From Panorpa germanica (lineage: Eukaryota > Arthropoda > Insecta > Mecoptera > Panorpidae): DNA of 64,000 bases. The notes under the pieces were generated by a model. It worked only from the letters and a program-made list of their open reading frames with translations, was not told the DNA's origin and made no database searches. The number at the start of each line of letters is the position of its first letter. Position 1 is the stretch's first letter. Position numbers and translations under genes: made by a program. This document shows positions 11,591 to 23,658 of the stretch, in pieces. The stretch is taken from NCBI GenBank assembly GCA_963678705.1, contig OY783203.1:38068347-38132346 (forward strand). Reading direction: 5' to 3'.

Positions 11591-13374
11591 CTGATTTCAA
11601 AATATTACCATTATTAAATTAATTAGAAAAAATGTTATTAGATAGTTTATATAAACTAGTCATAACAATATAATAAATATAAAAAAAGACTAATACCGCT
11701 AGCTGTCATTTTCTTTACAGGACAATCTTTTTTATATTCTCAATTAACGATTCTAAGTTTTTTCAAAACAATCGTAAGAAAATTACTATTATTATATCAC
11801 AAAACATCGGTCGGTCGATTTAACAGTCAAAATCTAAAAATTTAGTATCACAAGGAGTATTTATACGTGAAAAGACATTAATAAATATATATATATATTA
11901 ATTTTTAAGAAGATCGTAAGAAAAGTGATTTTCTTACGAACGTGTTTAATATAAAAAATATCCACTGCATAAAAGAATGTATATTAAAAATATAATCAAA
12001 AATGATTATTAATATAATATGCTACAGTGTAGAAGGTCAAGCCACTAGTAATTGGCCTACTGACATACAACTGACCCAGAGTGAATATTTCCCATAAAAT
12101 CGCAACATTTGTGAAATGGAAATGGATATTTCCAACCACAGACGTTCCAACTCGACGACGTGGCAGAGCCTTTTTATGACGCTTATGAAAGCTTATATTC
12201 ATGAATAAACCCAGAAAATAATATATCTGTAACCTTATTAAAAATATAAGATGTTTTTGTAAATTTTATTTTCACATCTTTTATTTCAAGCAAATGCACA
12301 TTTGCTATGTAGTGTAGGTACTAAATTACGTCATAAACTTTTCTTTCAAAAATTTAATAGAAAATTATTAACGATTTTTTTTACTGATATTATAGCGTTG
12401 ACATAAACTTTTAATAACATTGTAAAGTCTTTAATAATCTTTAAAAAAAATTAATTTAAACATTAATTACAGTTTTTATTGGTAATTAATTTTAAATTTT
12501 ATAGACTTATAAATCACATCATAGATTTATAGTATTTCATGTATGAACAAATTCTTTTATTAGAATTCTAATGGAAAAACGAATACCTCATTGTGTTACG
12601 CAAACTAACTAAAGACACATGAAGTAAATACAAACAGGCAAGGAAAACGGACCCCATTCGTGCGTCCCGTCCATGCTTTACTTTTTGACATTACATTAGA
12701 TATTCCCTGAATATTCATAGGTGTATATGCTCCATAATGTGTAAAAAATGATATGAATAAGCATGACAGTACATACTATGTACATGCATGAATGTTTAAG
12801 TATGCACATATCTTTGCATTTGTACATACATATGACATACATCTCAACAGCATATATGTACATACATAGGATATACAATATACATGAATGTATTGTATAA
12901 TATTTTTAGTGTGATTTTAAACATTTTTGTGAGAAAATTAATCTTTTTGAAGTGAAATTTTGGATATTTATTCTTATTTGTTTGAAATTCATCCCAGTCG
13001 AAAGTGCATACATTACAAATTCATTAATATTTGGGAATGTATGTCCACATATAACAAAAAAAAGTCTGAGAACCTAGAAACTGAATAAAATTTAAAATAA
13101 AGAGAGAAAAAACTTAGTTTTAGTTTTTATTTCGAGGTGACCCTAATGACGTCAACAGTTTACCATGTCTGTCTATCCCGCAGTCTCTAATTACCACACA
13201 GATAGAACATATTCTCAAACTCTAAATGTACAAAAAATATATACGCCAACAGATGGTAAACAAATGTTACTAATATGCAAAACAATGACTACACAAAATT
13301 CAGTAAGTAACTATTTACTCGTAAACGTTAGCAAACCTTAGACCCGAATCTGCCCGAATCTGCCCGAACCGAAT
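11591..13374. other. AT-rich spacer with a short perfect hairpin
   Basis: A perfect 11-bp stem with a GTGA loop lies at 11914-11939 (TCGTAAGAAAA and its complement). Otherwise no feature; CATACATA-type microsatellite runs occur at 12760-12860. Confidence 0.5.
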
Positions 13375-13665
13375 GAGAATGGAACTGTGTTGTTAGTGAG
13401 AGAGCGAACGTGTAATCGAGTGAGAGACAACACACGACACGAACGAAACTAAACTGGTTTTGAATACATTTTAAGGGATTATGTTTGCATGATTTTGATG
13501 GTGACATCATGAACAGAGATGTGCACAAATACTATTCAAAGGTATGTAGATACACATCTACGACACAATAAAATCCCCTGTTGTGCTATTGTTAAAAATT
13601 CTATAGAATCACGAAACACGGCTCGACTAGTTTGCAATCAGTCGAGTCGTGTACGGAGGGCTTAA
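13375..13665. mobile_element. Diverged copy of the TTAAGCC-ended element
   Basis: Collinear with 5038-5381 (shared words GGAACTGTGTT, GTGCACAAATACT, CGACACAATAAAATCCCCT). The right end reads GGAGGGCTTAAG; the left terminal repeat is degraded or replaced by CCGAATCTGCCCGAATCTGC. Confidence 0.65.
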
Positions 13666-13860
13666 GACTATAGTTTAATTTATGAGAGATTCGGTGCGAG
13701 TAACTTATACTAATTTTAATAAATTAATACTAAAGTAATTTTAATCCGTATAAATTTGCAGAGAATGATTGTATTTCGTTTTATAATAGAGTAATTAATA
13801 AATATTATCCTATTTTATTTTTATATGACATACATAATACTGCCGCAGAAACATACATGC

Positions 13861-13905
13861 CTCCCCCCCCCCCCTTAAATATATATATATATATATATAT
13901 AAATA
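13861..13905 (+). repeat. Poly-C plus (TA)n microsatellite
   Basis: A run of C followed by TTAAA and about ten TA units. Other short TA arrays lie at 14348-14367, 22886-22923 and 42945-42960. Confidence 0.9.
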
Positions 13906-14367
13906 TGTATTATCGATTTAAACAATATAAACATAATGAAAACATATAGTTCTGGGTTGCATGCACATGCCAAGGTAACCCATGGGGTGGTAAATAAATA
14001 TATGTACATGCGTCACGATTACCATAACCTAACTTGCACTAAAGCGAAAAATGATATCTCGTGTAGACTGAACTGAAAAGTCTATTATAGAAATAATGTA
14101 TATGCCTGCTTGCCTAAACAAAAACGTAGAAACTTTTTCTTATTTTAAAGTTTAAAACCAAAAAGATGTAGTACCGCTAAACATTGTTATGTACCATCTA
14201 TGTGTTAGGCCCGGGATTTTTCAGCCCATGTGTTATATTTTACACAACCAAATCTAAAATGTAGTTGACATAGAAGTTTTATGTAAAATTTACATGGTAT
14301 TTTAACATTCCCATTAAAAAAACATTTTGCCCTATATTAATGAAACATTTATATATATATATATATA

Positions 14368-14612
14368 CGACACAGTGGGCGAGAGCATTGATGCTTGACG
14401 CCGACTGCTGTGTCTTCGGGTTCGATCCCCGGACCAGATATATATTTTCTGGGTTTGGTTATTATGAACTTATATTGATTATGGTCATACGTAATCGTAC
14501 AGTTATTAGGCAGTGGTGTAGCCCACATATATGAGGTTACGACACCATAAATACTGCCAACATTGAAGGAGGTCGTCGGTGATAACGGTCGTCTCAGAAA
14601 CATTTAAAAATA
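14368..14612 (+). repeat. tRNA-derived SINE, best copy
   Basis: The head contains polymerase III promoter boxes: an A-box-like GGGCGAGAGCATTGATG and a B box GGTTCGATCCCCGG. A body follows with TATTTTCTGGGTTTGGTTAT, AGTTATTAGGCAGTGGTGTA and CATATATGAGGTTACGACAC, then GGAGGTCGTCGGTGATAAC. This layout recurs through the window in both orientations and defines a SINE family of about 230-250 bp. It is not a functional tRNA gene. Confidence 0.88.
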
Positions 14613-14880
14613 ATTAGAAACATATACATATAAATACATATAATACGTTTTTGCTACAAACAAAGAAAACTAAAATCCGTGGCTGGTTAAAAGATTGTTA
14701 AGACAATCCTATCCACGAATAGTTCTACATGATATTATATGAAAAATCAATGGAATTATGAGACAATAGTTCGCGTGCTGAGTTGTCATTCCCGGCAGTC
14801 GCAGATCGAATTCTTATCGATTTAAAAATTCACCACTTACTTAAATACTTATTGTTTAATCACATAAATGTTTCTGTATC

Positions 14881-14950
14881 GAACGGTATAGAGGCCAAAA
14901 GCATTTATGCTTGACGCTAGACTGCTGTGTCTTCGGGTTCGATTCACAGA
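14881..14950 (+). repeat. SINE head fragment
   Basis: Only the tRNA-like part is left: GAGGCCAAAAGCATTTATGC, then GACTGCTGTGTCTTCGGGTT and CGATTCACAG. It lies 270 bases after the full copy in the same direction. Confidence 0.75.
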
Positions 14951-15420
14951 AGTTGATGGCGAAAGGGCTCAGCGTCTCACTTTTTATATATATAGAAATA
15001 AATATTCTAAATATTTTAAATATTCTTTCGATAGAATAAAGTTTGATTTTACCAGCTAAATACAGTTGCGTGTATGTAAAATAAATAAAACTTCTTAAGA
15101 AAACCTTTTTAATGATATATAGCACTGCAACATATTTATAAAAAACCTTTATACTTGAAATAATACCAGATTAACTAAAAAATTACATGATTTTAAGGTA
15201 ACACCCATCTTTTGTGTTTAGCGAGTAATATTATCGGTAGATTTTAATACAAAATGCAGATAGAATTCTATAATATCATTTATATCTCTGTTTTCTTTAA
15301 GTTTTATTTTGCTACAAAACATATTCATCGACACAATCCTTAAAATCAAACTATTTCTGATAGTGAGTTTTATCACGGACGAACTCCTACAATATTTACA
15401 GTATTTATGTTGAACTATAC

Positions 15421-15566
15421 CGCCTCCTTACATGTTGTATAATTATAAAAGGATTTAATTAAATTAATTTGATAACAAACAAACCCAGAAAATATAGCGC
15501 TGGTCTGGAGATTGAACCCGAAGACACGCAGTCTAGTGTCTTCTAATAGCCTACTGTGTCGTTAGT
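15421..15566 (-). repeat. SINE copy, 3' truncated
   Basis: AACAAACCCAGAAAATATAG, then the B box on the minus strand (GATTGAACCCGAAGACAC), ending CCTACTGTGTCGTTAG. The tail region is largely replaced by AT-rich sequence. Confidence 0.78.
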
Positions 15567-16216
15567 CAACCTTTCATATAATAAAACATTTATTAAATTA
15601 ATATCCTACAGCTCGTTAATTACTTGAAAATAAAAAATATACTATACTTCTGCCTACGAGTGTCACTAGAAAATTTAAGTATTGTAATATTTCTTAATTC
15701 AAATCAGCGTACAGTTTTATCTTCTTTATACTTCGACCAAACCGTTTGAACGACTGAACGGCGAAAATGTATATATGATTCTAAAACTGACAAAACAGTT
15801 CGAAATAAACGAAACGCAGTTAAATAATAATATTCCTACATGTTTGAAAACCATATACGAGTATTCAACAATAACATATCCTTCAAATAAATTCGCTTTT
15901 TGAACAAGATTGTTTGCACATGCAGGTTTATAACAGTGGAACTAGTTAACAATTTTACGTTCCACTCTTGCTATGAGCATGATTGCAAACAAAGTACTTG
16001 CCTTGTCAATAATATATAAATATCAAATGAACTCAATAACAGTATCTAAGGTATATAATTGTAATTTGTAAATTTACATTATACATTTTCTTTACATTAT
16101 CGCAATTACCCAAATAATAGCGCAAAAGAAACAGCAAACAAAGAAACGAAACAAATCTAATTACACATAAATTATGCGAAGGGCACTCCCGCTGTCATAG
16201 TAGACTGTGTTTTAGT
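15567..16216. other. AT-rich spacer, no gene seen
   Basis: Probably lies within the large first intron of the Erg channel gene. No exon-like segment seen. Confidence 0.5.
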
Positions 16217-17020
16217 TAGGGTTGCCAACTACCTCTGAAAATATTCATAAATACTTACCTAGTGAAATTCAGTTATCAAATGCGGTGGTGCGTACAGTGG
16301 TTAAAACCAAAATTGACTTTATACTCTAGACACTCAGCATTTACAGCAGTGAAATAACTTGTATTATAATGGCATTTGGTCCATTTTTGTATGATCAATT
16401 GATTGCAAAATGTAGGTAATTGTTGGTCTAATGACTTCACTTTATCCTTGTAGCATATCTCTTAGAAATATCTTATTTAGTGCGCCTCCAGTCGTGAAAT
16501 TTTGTCAGATAAAACTAAAAATGAAATAATTACGGGAATTGATAGAAGTTGGTCGAAATATTTAGTAAACACATTCTTAAATAGGTGTACCGTACACTGA
16601 AAAAATAATTATATCACAGTTTATTAACTTTATAAGATTTTCAAAACTTTTCGCAATAATATAAGTTTCAAATTATCGTGGACTCTCACAATTAGGCCAT
16701 TTAAAATTGTTTTAAAACATAAAAAATATTTTTTTCAATGACAAATATAGCACAAACCTATAGAAAATATATTTATATATCATAAAATAAAATCGCTTGT
16801 ACAAAATATATTTTCAGATTAAAGATGATCAACGATTGAATTGGTGAGTGTTGTTGAATGTAACAAAGTTTGGTTTTCTAGCTGTGGTAACTCTGTGAGG
16901 TGTAACACCGTTAAACCAAGACACGTTATTTTTCTAAGCAAGAAAGATATTTAATAATGATTTTCTAAAGAAGAAAATGTTAATCTTACCGACTTTCTAG
17001 TTAATGGTTGGCAATCCTAA
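16217..17020. mobile_element. Possible inverted-repeat element with TTAGGGTTGCCAAC ends
   Basis: The left end TTAGGGTTGCCAACTACC has an inverted partner at the right (complement TTAGGATTGCCAACCATT), 804 bases apart. No transposase frame or clean target duplication was seen, so this call rests on the ends only. Confidence 0.4.
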
Positions 17021-17795
17021 CCTTAGCCTATAAGAATAAGATTTACGACCTATTTGGTTGCGTGCAAATTTCAGTTATATTTTTGGACTGAATATTTAAA
17101 ACGCGGTAATAGTAATAATGCTCATGTCAGTAAATTGGATAGACACGTGCATTGATAACGCTGATTGGAACGAAGCAGGTGGCCTGCTTTTACAAAAACT
17201 TATCAAAACTTTACAAGAAGAACACAATCACTAGGTATTATACAAATCATACAAATAAAAGAGAGTACCTCGGAAGTAGTAGAAATAGTATAACTTAAGG
17301 GAAGTAGCGGAGTGCGGGGGAAGAGGCATGATTGTTCAATTAATTGTGTATTTATGCATATGTCTAAAAGTGATAGTTATTTAAATACGTTTTGAATTAT
17401 AGTTCTAACAGAACGGTGCCACACAGTGCAAATTTTACGAGAAAAAATTAATGATATCGACTAGATTCAACGATTCTATAATTTAACCACCTCCGATTAT
17501 TTCACAAACCAACATTTGAAAAGACTTTGCTGAAATAACACTTAAAAGAGGTGGCCTTTGTGCCAAGAGCAAAGGTGACCACTTGACCGACATCATATTC
17601 CATACATAATGTTAAAGACCGCATAATCAATCAATAAATTATAAAATTATTTTTCATTTTAAAGTTTTCTAACATCTTCCTAAAAAAAAACGACCTCCGC
17701 ATTTCTTATCAATGAATACACGAATGATTCAAATGATATATTTTTGGTTAAGTCAAGTGAAATCTATATCTATTAAATAATGTTTATGAACTTAC
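17021..17795 (-). other. Proximal intron 1 of the Erg channel gene
   Basis: Starts at the donor 17795 and extends leftward. No acceptor-flanked exon with channel motifs was seen here. Confidence 0.6.
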
Positions 17796-17871
17796 TATGA
17801 GTGTCGAACTTCCTGATGATCGTCTCTATGAGCGTGGTTCTTGGCGCCACATGTCCTCTACGCACGGGCAT
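17796..17871 (-). CDS. sei: First coding exon of an Erg/seizure-type voltage-gated potassium channel (KCNH2-like)
   Basis: Read on the minus strand from the ATG at 17871, the exon gives MPVRRGHVAP followed by RTTLIETIIRKFDTH, then a consensus donor (GT at 17795-17794, GTAAGT). This is the hallmark N-terminal cap of the Erg subfamily, which precedes the PAS (eag) domain; human KCNH2 begins MPVRRGHVAP and shares the TIIRKF motif. In the family this segment regulates slow deactivation of a tetrameric plasma-membrane K+ channel. The exon has 76 coding bases and ends in phase 1, which from memory is also how KCNH2 exon 1 ends. I searched by eye down to base 1 for the next exon (PAS domain, motif like NDGFCELCG) and did not see it, so intron 1 probably exceeds 17 kb. 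It is too short to appear as a long ORF. Identity is very likely; the ortholog name follows the Drosophila gene. Confidence 0.93.
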
Positions 17872-18080
17872 AATTTTTAATCTTCACTAAACAATTTCAC
17901 TCTCACTCTTTCACCGCACTCGGTTACACTTACAAGAGTTTTATCTCTTGTTAAAGTACAAATATAATTTATTTATAACACTAAAATAGCTTTGTCTCAC
18001 TTTAAAAGTAAGTCCAAGACTTCCACAATTGAAGATCTGCATAATAATAATTGTTGATAATGAAGAAGCTGGAGACATTC
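17872..18080 (-). promoter_or_regulatory. Candidate proximal promoter and 5' UTR of the Erg channel gene
   Basis: On the minus strand a TATAAATA-like box lies near 17968-17975, roughly 100 bases upstream of the channel ATG, leaving room for a 5' UTR of about 70 bases. There is no AUG between this box and the start codon that I can see. This is inference from position and one motif; TATA-like words are common in AT-rich DNA. Confidence 0.25.
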
Positions 18081-18169
18081 CACAACAACATTCATAATGT
18101 CTATGTATTTATTAATATGTTTCATATAAAAACAATCTTATTCATAAATGTATTATAAAAATCCAAATC

Positions 18170-19990
18170 TACATTAGAGTTCTTCACAATTGATGCCGGT
18201 AGAATGACAGAATGACAGAATGACGGAATTACGCAATTGTTGTTTCAGCAGTGGCCTCCAGTCGCTGCCGCTGGTCGCATTGTGAGCAACACGCACGCCG
18301 CAGTGTATAATATACAGTGTAGGACACGCTATCCGCAGGCTGTTTTCTGTTTTCTGTGAAGGAAGGGGTGTTGTCGTCGTTGTACGACTCCACAACTCCA
18401 CAACTCCACGAATCCACGAGTCCACGAGTTGTTGTATTCAAAGAAGGGGATACAGAAAAGATATGCTTCTGCTCTTGTGCCCTTTGCCCTCTGGATTCTA
18501 AAACAACAGTGATGGCACCTATATACGTTGAATACTGTAGCAGCAGTTAACTTTGAAACATATTGCCGTACTCCTCTGCAACTGCACAGACTCCAGCAGC
18601 GTTGAAGCGGCCGCGGTAGCCGGCACGATAACGGGTAGTATATGGTATATACCTGGCAAGTATATAATGTATAGCATATAGCACTCTAGCAACGTGTATA
18701 CTCACAGTGAATTACGGCAAAATACACTACGCTGCACACAACGCAAAGTTAATAGTGTAATTGTTATTAGATTATAGTATGTTGGAACACTTTTAATATT
18801 TTTAAAAAAGCAGAGTATAAATAGGGTATAATAATTTAATAATTCGTAGCAAAGCGTTATAAGTAAAGCTAATTAATTTTATGTCCTAAATACAAATGTT
18901 ATATTATTTAACAAATTAAAGCAAAAGACTTAGGCACATTTTCGTTATAGTTAGTTGTGTATTTTAGCACTGCTTGACAGTAGACCTAACAAAACACATA
19001 CATACACAATATCAATTAAAACACTTTTTGTTTTGCCGGTGCATATTTAGTTTAGTTTATTTAGACGGTTTGATATATCGTTGAAGATTCCAATCCAGAG
19101 TTACGGGGGGTCCAGTGCTACCAGTAGCCCCACTGTCACCACAAAATACTTTGTCAGTCTGACACTGGTTTAATGAACCGATTAACTGACACAGAGGAAC
19201 GTATAAGCGTATAAATTCTGTTGTGGGAAACAGTTAAACAGACTATCAGACTGTGGATTACAGAATATCATGTATTAGTGTCCGGGCGGGCAATTTGCCA
19301 CTATTTGCTATTTGCTTTGTGACCCGGAGCTGGGTTGTGCGCTAAAAGCTAAAACTAAACCCAGCGGACATAGACGGTTGAAATGACACTGCATACATTC
19401 ACTATTACACCGGTTCACGTCACTGTAATGTTCCTGGCACATTTTATGTTATAACATAATACATACAATACATACGATCCACACTTCTGTTTCATTCGTA
19501 TACAGTATACAGCATACAGTACAGTAGAGTACAGACAGTATACAGTATGGTATACTCGAATCACTCACTCCACAAAAACAAAATCTTACAGAGTTTACGG
19601 TTGTGGTGTGGTTGTTACGGCGGCGGCGTGTGGTGTCTCGCCTAGACTTGATCAGCTGTTCGGGCCTGCGCGGCGCTTGCGACGCCTGCGACGCACGGAC
19701 GTTGACTGACTTGATGTAAAAATAGGGACAACAAAATCAAATTAAGACTCTGCGTATGCGCAATGCCTTTAAGTAAGCTGTAATAGAACTTACCAGGGCC
19801 GGCATGACCACGACGACATATTAGCAATTCACGACGCCGCATATAACCTGTGGCCTGTAGCCTATAGGTTATGTACACTATATAGCAATATCCGATCGCG
19901 TGGACGTCGCGGTCATGGAGACGTCGTGGCTGTTTGTGATTGCGAGACCGGCGTCAGTAGAAGTAAGTGTATACATACATATACACACCG
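18170..19990. promoter_or_regulatory. GC- and CpG-enriched block upstream of the Erg exon
   Basis: This 1.8-kb stretch is visibly richer in G, C and CpG than anything around it and carries short tandem words: an 8-mer AGAATGAC run near 18200, a CCACAACT-like run at 18387-18428, and a degenerate ACAGTAT run at 19500-19555. It lies just 5' of the minus-strand Erg exon. It may hold promoters or non-coding first exons in either direction. No long ORF with protein-like character is present. Confidence 0.35.
19915..19962 (+). CDS. Candidate short first coding exon, unrecognised
   Basis: An ATG at 19915 in the GC-rich block opens 16 codons (METSWLFVIARPASVE) and runs directly into a good splice donor, GTAAGTG, at 19963 in phase 0. 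The combination of local GC content, start codon and consensus donor resembles a first coding exon on the plus strand. I do not recognise the peptide and found no continuation exon downstream. It could equally be chance or part of a non-coding RNA. Confidence 0.2.
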
Positions 19991-20543
19991 TACATACAAC
20001 TCACCAACAGCTGTACTATTTAAATGAGTTCGTTGATTATAGTCTTGCAAATGTACTCACTAAACTTTTTCATTAAATAAAAGTCGAATCATAAAGGAAA
20101 CCATCAATTATTTTATAGAAAATATATATGCACTAACAGCGGTAGATAAAGCTCGGTTGCTAAGGTTGTGGGATTCAAAAATATTTTATTATTTCATTAA
20201 TTTATTTTATATCATACTTGTCTTTACTAAAAGTTTCGAAATTAAAAAACAATAAATCTTTAAAATGATCTCGGCTGCCAACTTGCTCATAAGTTTATGG
20301 GTTTACGTCGTTAACAACGCTTTTTAGGTCACCTACAAATATCTTATTATTGAAGTGAATCGTCTTTAAACTCGGTGCGATATGAGGGGTCTCTTGGGAA
20401 AATTCTAACGACCAACAAATTGACACGAGTTACAAGCTTATATTTCGTAAGCTATAAATTTTAGGTTTATTTAACATGAAAAATGTTATCTGATATATAT
20501 TATAGACACAAATTTGCGTTTTCTGACGTAATTAACTTTTTAT
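19991..20543. other. AT-rich spacer, no gene seen
   Basis: No feature recognised. Confidence 0.5.
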
Positions 20544-20972
20544 GAAAGGGACATGAAAGTGTGAATGGAAGGACACATGGATATGGAATTAATTGAGAAA
20601 GCAGATAGAAAAGGAGATTTGTTGGTGAAGAGAGTTATGAGCAAAGAAAAAGAGCAAAGGGAAATAAGGAAAGAGAAGAGGATAGAAGGACGAAGAACAG
20701 AGAAAGGCGGTGGAAGATACGAGCAAAAAGAGAACTAGAAGTATTAAAAGATATGACAAGGAAGTATGAGAACAAGTAAAGAAAGGAGTAGTAAATATAG
20801 CGAAAAAAGCCGCAACAGAATTGTTTAATTTAGTAACAGTAGAAAAGTAGAGGAGACGTTAAAAAGAACACAAGAATTGAAAGTAGGAAATGCAGAATGA
20901 AGGTAGAGGTGAATGAGAAAGAGAAATGATAGGAACGAAAGAAAGAAAAGCCTAGAAAGGACAGAAAAAGTC
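20544..20972 (+). other. Purine-rich strand-asymmetric tract
   Basis: About 430 bases in which the plus strand is almost all A and G (GAGAAAG, GGAAAGAGAAGAGG and similar). Translation in each frame gives lysine/glutamate-rich segments broken by stops, resembling a decayed coiled-coil or LINE ORF1 region. No family can be assigned. Confidence 0.5.
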
Positions 20973-21582
20973 TTTATTAAATGAATTAAGTTAGGTAATA
21001 TTCAAGTTTTATGTTTATCCATACCAATAATTTCAATTTTGTTGAGGAGATGATTTATATCCGTATCTAAAGTTGTAGATAGAGTGAGTGTGTATTGATA
21101 ATATACTATACATACTAATACATACCACCTAAAGAAAACAAGCTTCGATTTCCGGAATTCTGTATTATTACAGCAGCGTTGGCCAACATATTTAACATGG
21201 CGTTACGCGCTGTTCCAAAGACTTTTTAAAGATGTAAGCGACGGGCCACAAGTCTCCAGCAAAATTCAACCGTATGAAATATATATTCTGTCGCTCATCT
21301 ATTACTGTAAAATCAATTCTATCCCGTTTTCATTTAGATTTATATATCGCAGTTACATAAATCAGTTGGGCAGCACTGACCTAGATAATTATTTTGTTTA
21401 AGAACTGTAGCTCATTTTCATTCACTATACGATGAGTAGTACAAATGTTTCCTTTAAAGTATTTTATATATATTTAGTTAGATCAGCTTAACTTCCTAAT
21501 CAAGCGGATCTTGTGGAGGCCACAAATCACAATAAGGTCATTTTTGTGTTGGGAATAATGCACCATTTTTCCAGGTCCTATT
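20973..21582. other. Spacer, no gene seen
   Basis: No feature recognised between the purine tract and the full-length inverted-repeat element. Confidence 0.5.
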
Positions 21583-22221
21583 AATGGGCTTGTGTCCTAT
21601 GTCTTAATTTCTATAAAAGTGTACTATATATTGATAAAGTGGGTTACTAGAACCTCAAATGTTCAATTATTTTTTAATAACTCCTTATATGTTAGGAGAT
21701 ATTAACAATTAAAAAAGTCATTTTGTCTCTTTAATTATTAAAGGGATTCAACGTTGTACAAACTCCAAATGCATGTGACATCACAATCCTTGTGTAAGGT
21801 TACCAACCTTACAGCTCATAAATCTCTGCTATATGTATTTATATATCAAAATATCAAATATTATTTACAGTTATTTCAAGGAACAATAAAATTTCAATAT
21901 TACGTCTGCCTTAACAGGGTTAAATAAAGTAAAAACTTATTATTCTTTGACTTGACTGGATTGTTTGAGTACCAACAGCTACAAAACATTACCACAACAC
22001 TGACCTACTCAACAAATAACTGACGTTAAAATGCATTTCATGTCATACAAATATGGCCGACCATTTCTAGCGCTAAAACTACAATTCAAATTTTTAATTG
22101 CTATATCCCCGTCAATATTTAGATATTTAATAAAATAGACACGCCAATACACATTTATTAACATCAATTTCAATCAACAATTGAAAAATCGACCACTAAA
22201 AAATGAGGACACAAGCCCATT
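21583..22221. mobile_element. Full-length inverted-repeat DNA element (GGGCTTGTGTCC family)
   Basis: The 639-bp element begins AATGGGCTTGTGTCC and ends GGACACAAGCCCATT, a 15-bp perfect inverted repeat. No transposase frame is present, so it is non-autonomous. At least four other copies or parts exist in this window (2440-2649, 56955-57227, 58233-58634, 61493-61605), which defines a family. An internal 55-bp segment at 21816-21870 is the one found at both broken ends around the superoxide dismutase exon. The superfamily is not clear from the ends. Confidence 0.85.
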
Positions 22222-22772
22222 GCAGTTTTTGAAACATTCGTACCAGAGATATAACCGCATTCATGCTGTGATACTTGTTTATTTATATAAATCGAAGTGC
22301 GCAATTGAAATGCAAAACTAATCACGAAGATGAATAGCATCTGATTGCTAGTTATTGATATTCTGTATGAAAATGAGTAGACATATTGTAAATTATGCTT
22401 CGTTATTTGTTTGATTTCAGGAAAATAACATCTAGTCATGTATTCTCAGTTATAATGGAATGTCATGTTTTATTGAAGTGGTATGCAGTAGTGTTCGAGT
22501 ACTCTAGAGCCCCCAAGAAGTTACGTATGGTTAAATACAATTAATGTTGGCATGAGATCAAAAAATTAATCATAGACCCTTTTAATTTTGTAACGCCCAA
22601 GGCCATCAGGCGGCTTAATACGTCACTGATTCTGCATGTCCATTCTTCTGATGTTCGGTGCAAAGAATAGAATGCAATATTATTACTTAACGATGCTATA
22701 GAAAGTTTGCTGGTGTGACAGTTCTGACTATAGCATATAGTCATATAGCTTGCTCTAATAAGACACACTAAT

Positions 22773-22882
22773 CAGTGGCGTAGCTTGCCTTAGAGGGGTC
22801 CTATATCAAAATTTGTTAGGGGGCCCAAATGATGGGTAACAATTTTTCAGAAAAGAAACAAAAACGCTAGTATTGAATTAAA

Positions 22883-22928
<46 letters not shown>

Positions 22929-23650
22929 TGTACGTTATTACTTACAATTAATTAATACTCCTAGGAACTAAACTAGCCAAACAATTCAAATCAAATATAC
23001 ACTTTTTTTGCCTCTTGTTCGGCGAACTTATTTATTAAATCATTCATAGCTGAAGACGATTTCAGTTTTTCAAATTTTCTGCCTCTATAGACAATAGTGA
23101 CAAGTCTGATAATCTTTCTTGCACCATAGAAGTGTTGATAATTTTTTATCAGTTTTAATTTCGAAAAACTTCGTTTAACTGTTGCACTTGTAACCGGAAG
23201 GTTCAGGATTAGAAAGCTGTTTTTACCTCCGGAAAACTGGATTTAAGGCTATTGAATTTTATCAGCAATAATTACATGAGTTCCTTAATGGAATGAATTT
23301 TCTGAATTTCAGATTTTAAGCATGTTTTCAAAGCAATTAATTGTTCATAAAGATCAACTGGCATGTCTTTACTGTATTTAGCTTATCAAAAAAACGGTTC
23401 GTTATCTTCTTTCTTTTATTTTTGATAACAGTTGTTACTCCCCACTCTTTTGCTAGATCTTGATTCAAAAAATCAAGTCAATTCAAAAAATTACTTAGTA
23501 AAATGCTAGCTTTATGTAAGTCATTAATTTCATGCTTTAATGCTTTAGAAACAGGATTAATGATTTCAAATAGTGAAGAAAAAAACGAATATTTGCTTAC
23601 ACACGTTTGGGGCCCCTATAGCACGGGGGCCGGCGGTAGCTACGCCACTG
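22773..23650 (-). mobile_element. hAT transposon remnant with 8-bp target duplication
   Basis: Terminal inverted repeats are CAGTGGCGTAGCT at the left and its complement AGCTACGCCACTG at the right. The flanks ACACTAAT (22765-22772) and ATACTAAT (23651-23658) match in 7 of 8 bases, the hAT duplication size. On the minus strand between about 23205 and 22995 the C-terminal hAT dimerisation domain can be read in two frames: LPVTSATVKRSFSKLKLIKN, then MVQERLSDLSLLSIEAENL and INKFAEQEAKKV. A frameshift and lack of the rest of the transposase make it inactive. A (TA)19 microsatellite lies at 22886-22923. Confidence 0.9.
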
Positions 23651-23658
23651 ATACTAAT

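Noticed and set aside
14368..14445. tRNA-like sequence with A and B boxes
   Set aside because: It recurs as the head of a dispersed 230-250 bp repeat with a shared non-tRNA body, so it is a SINE, not a tRNA gene. No acceptor stem closes.
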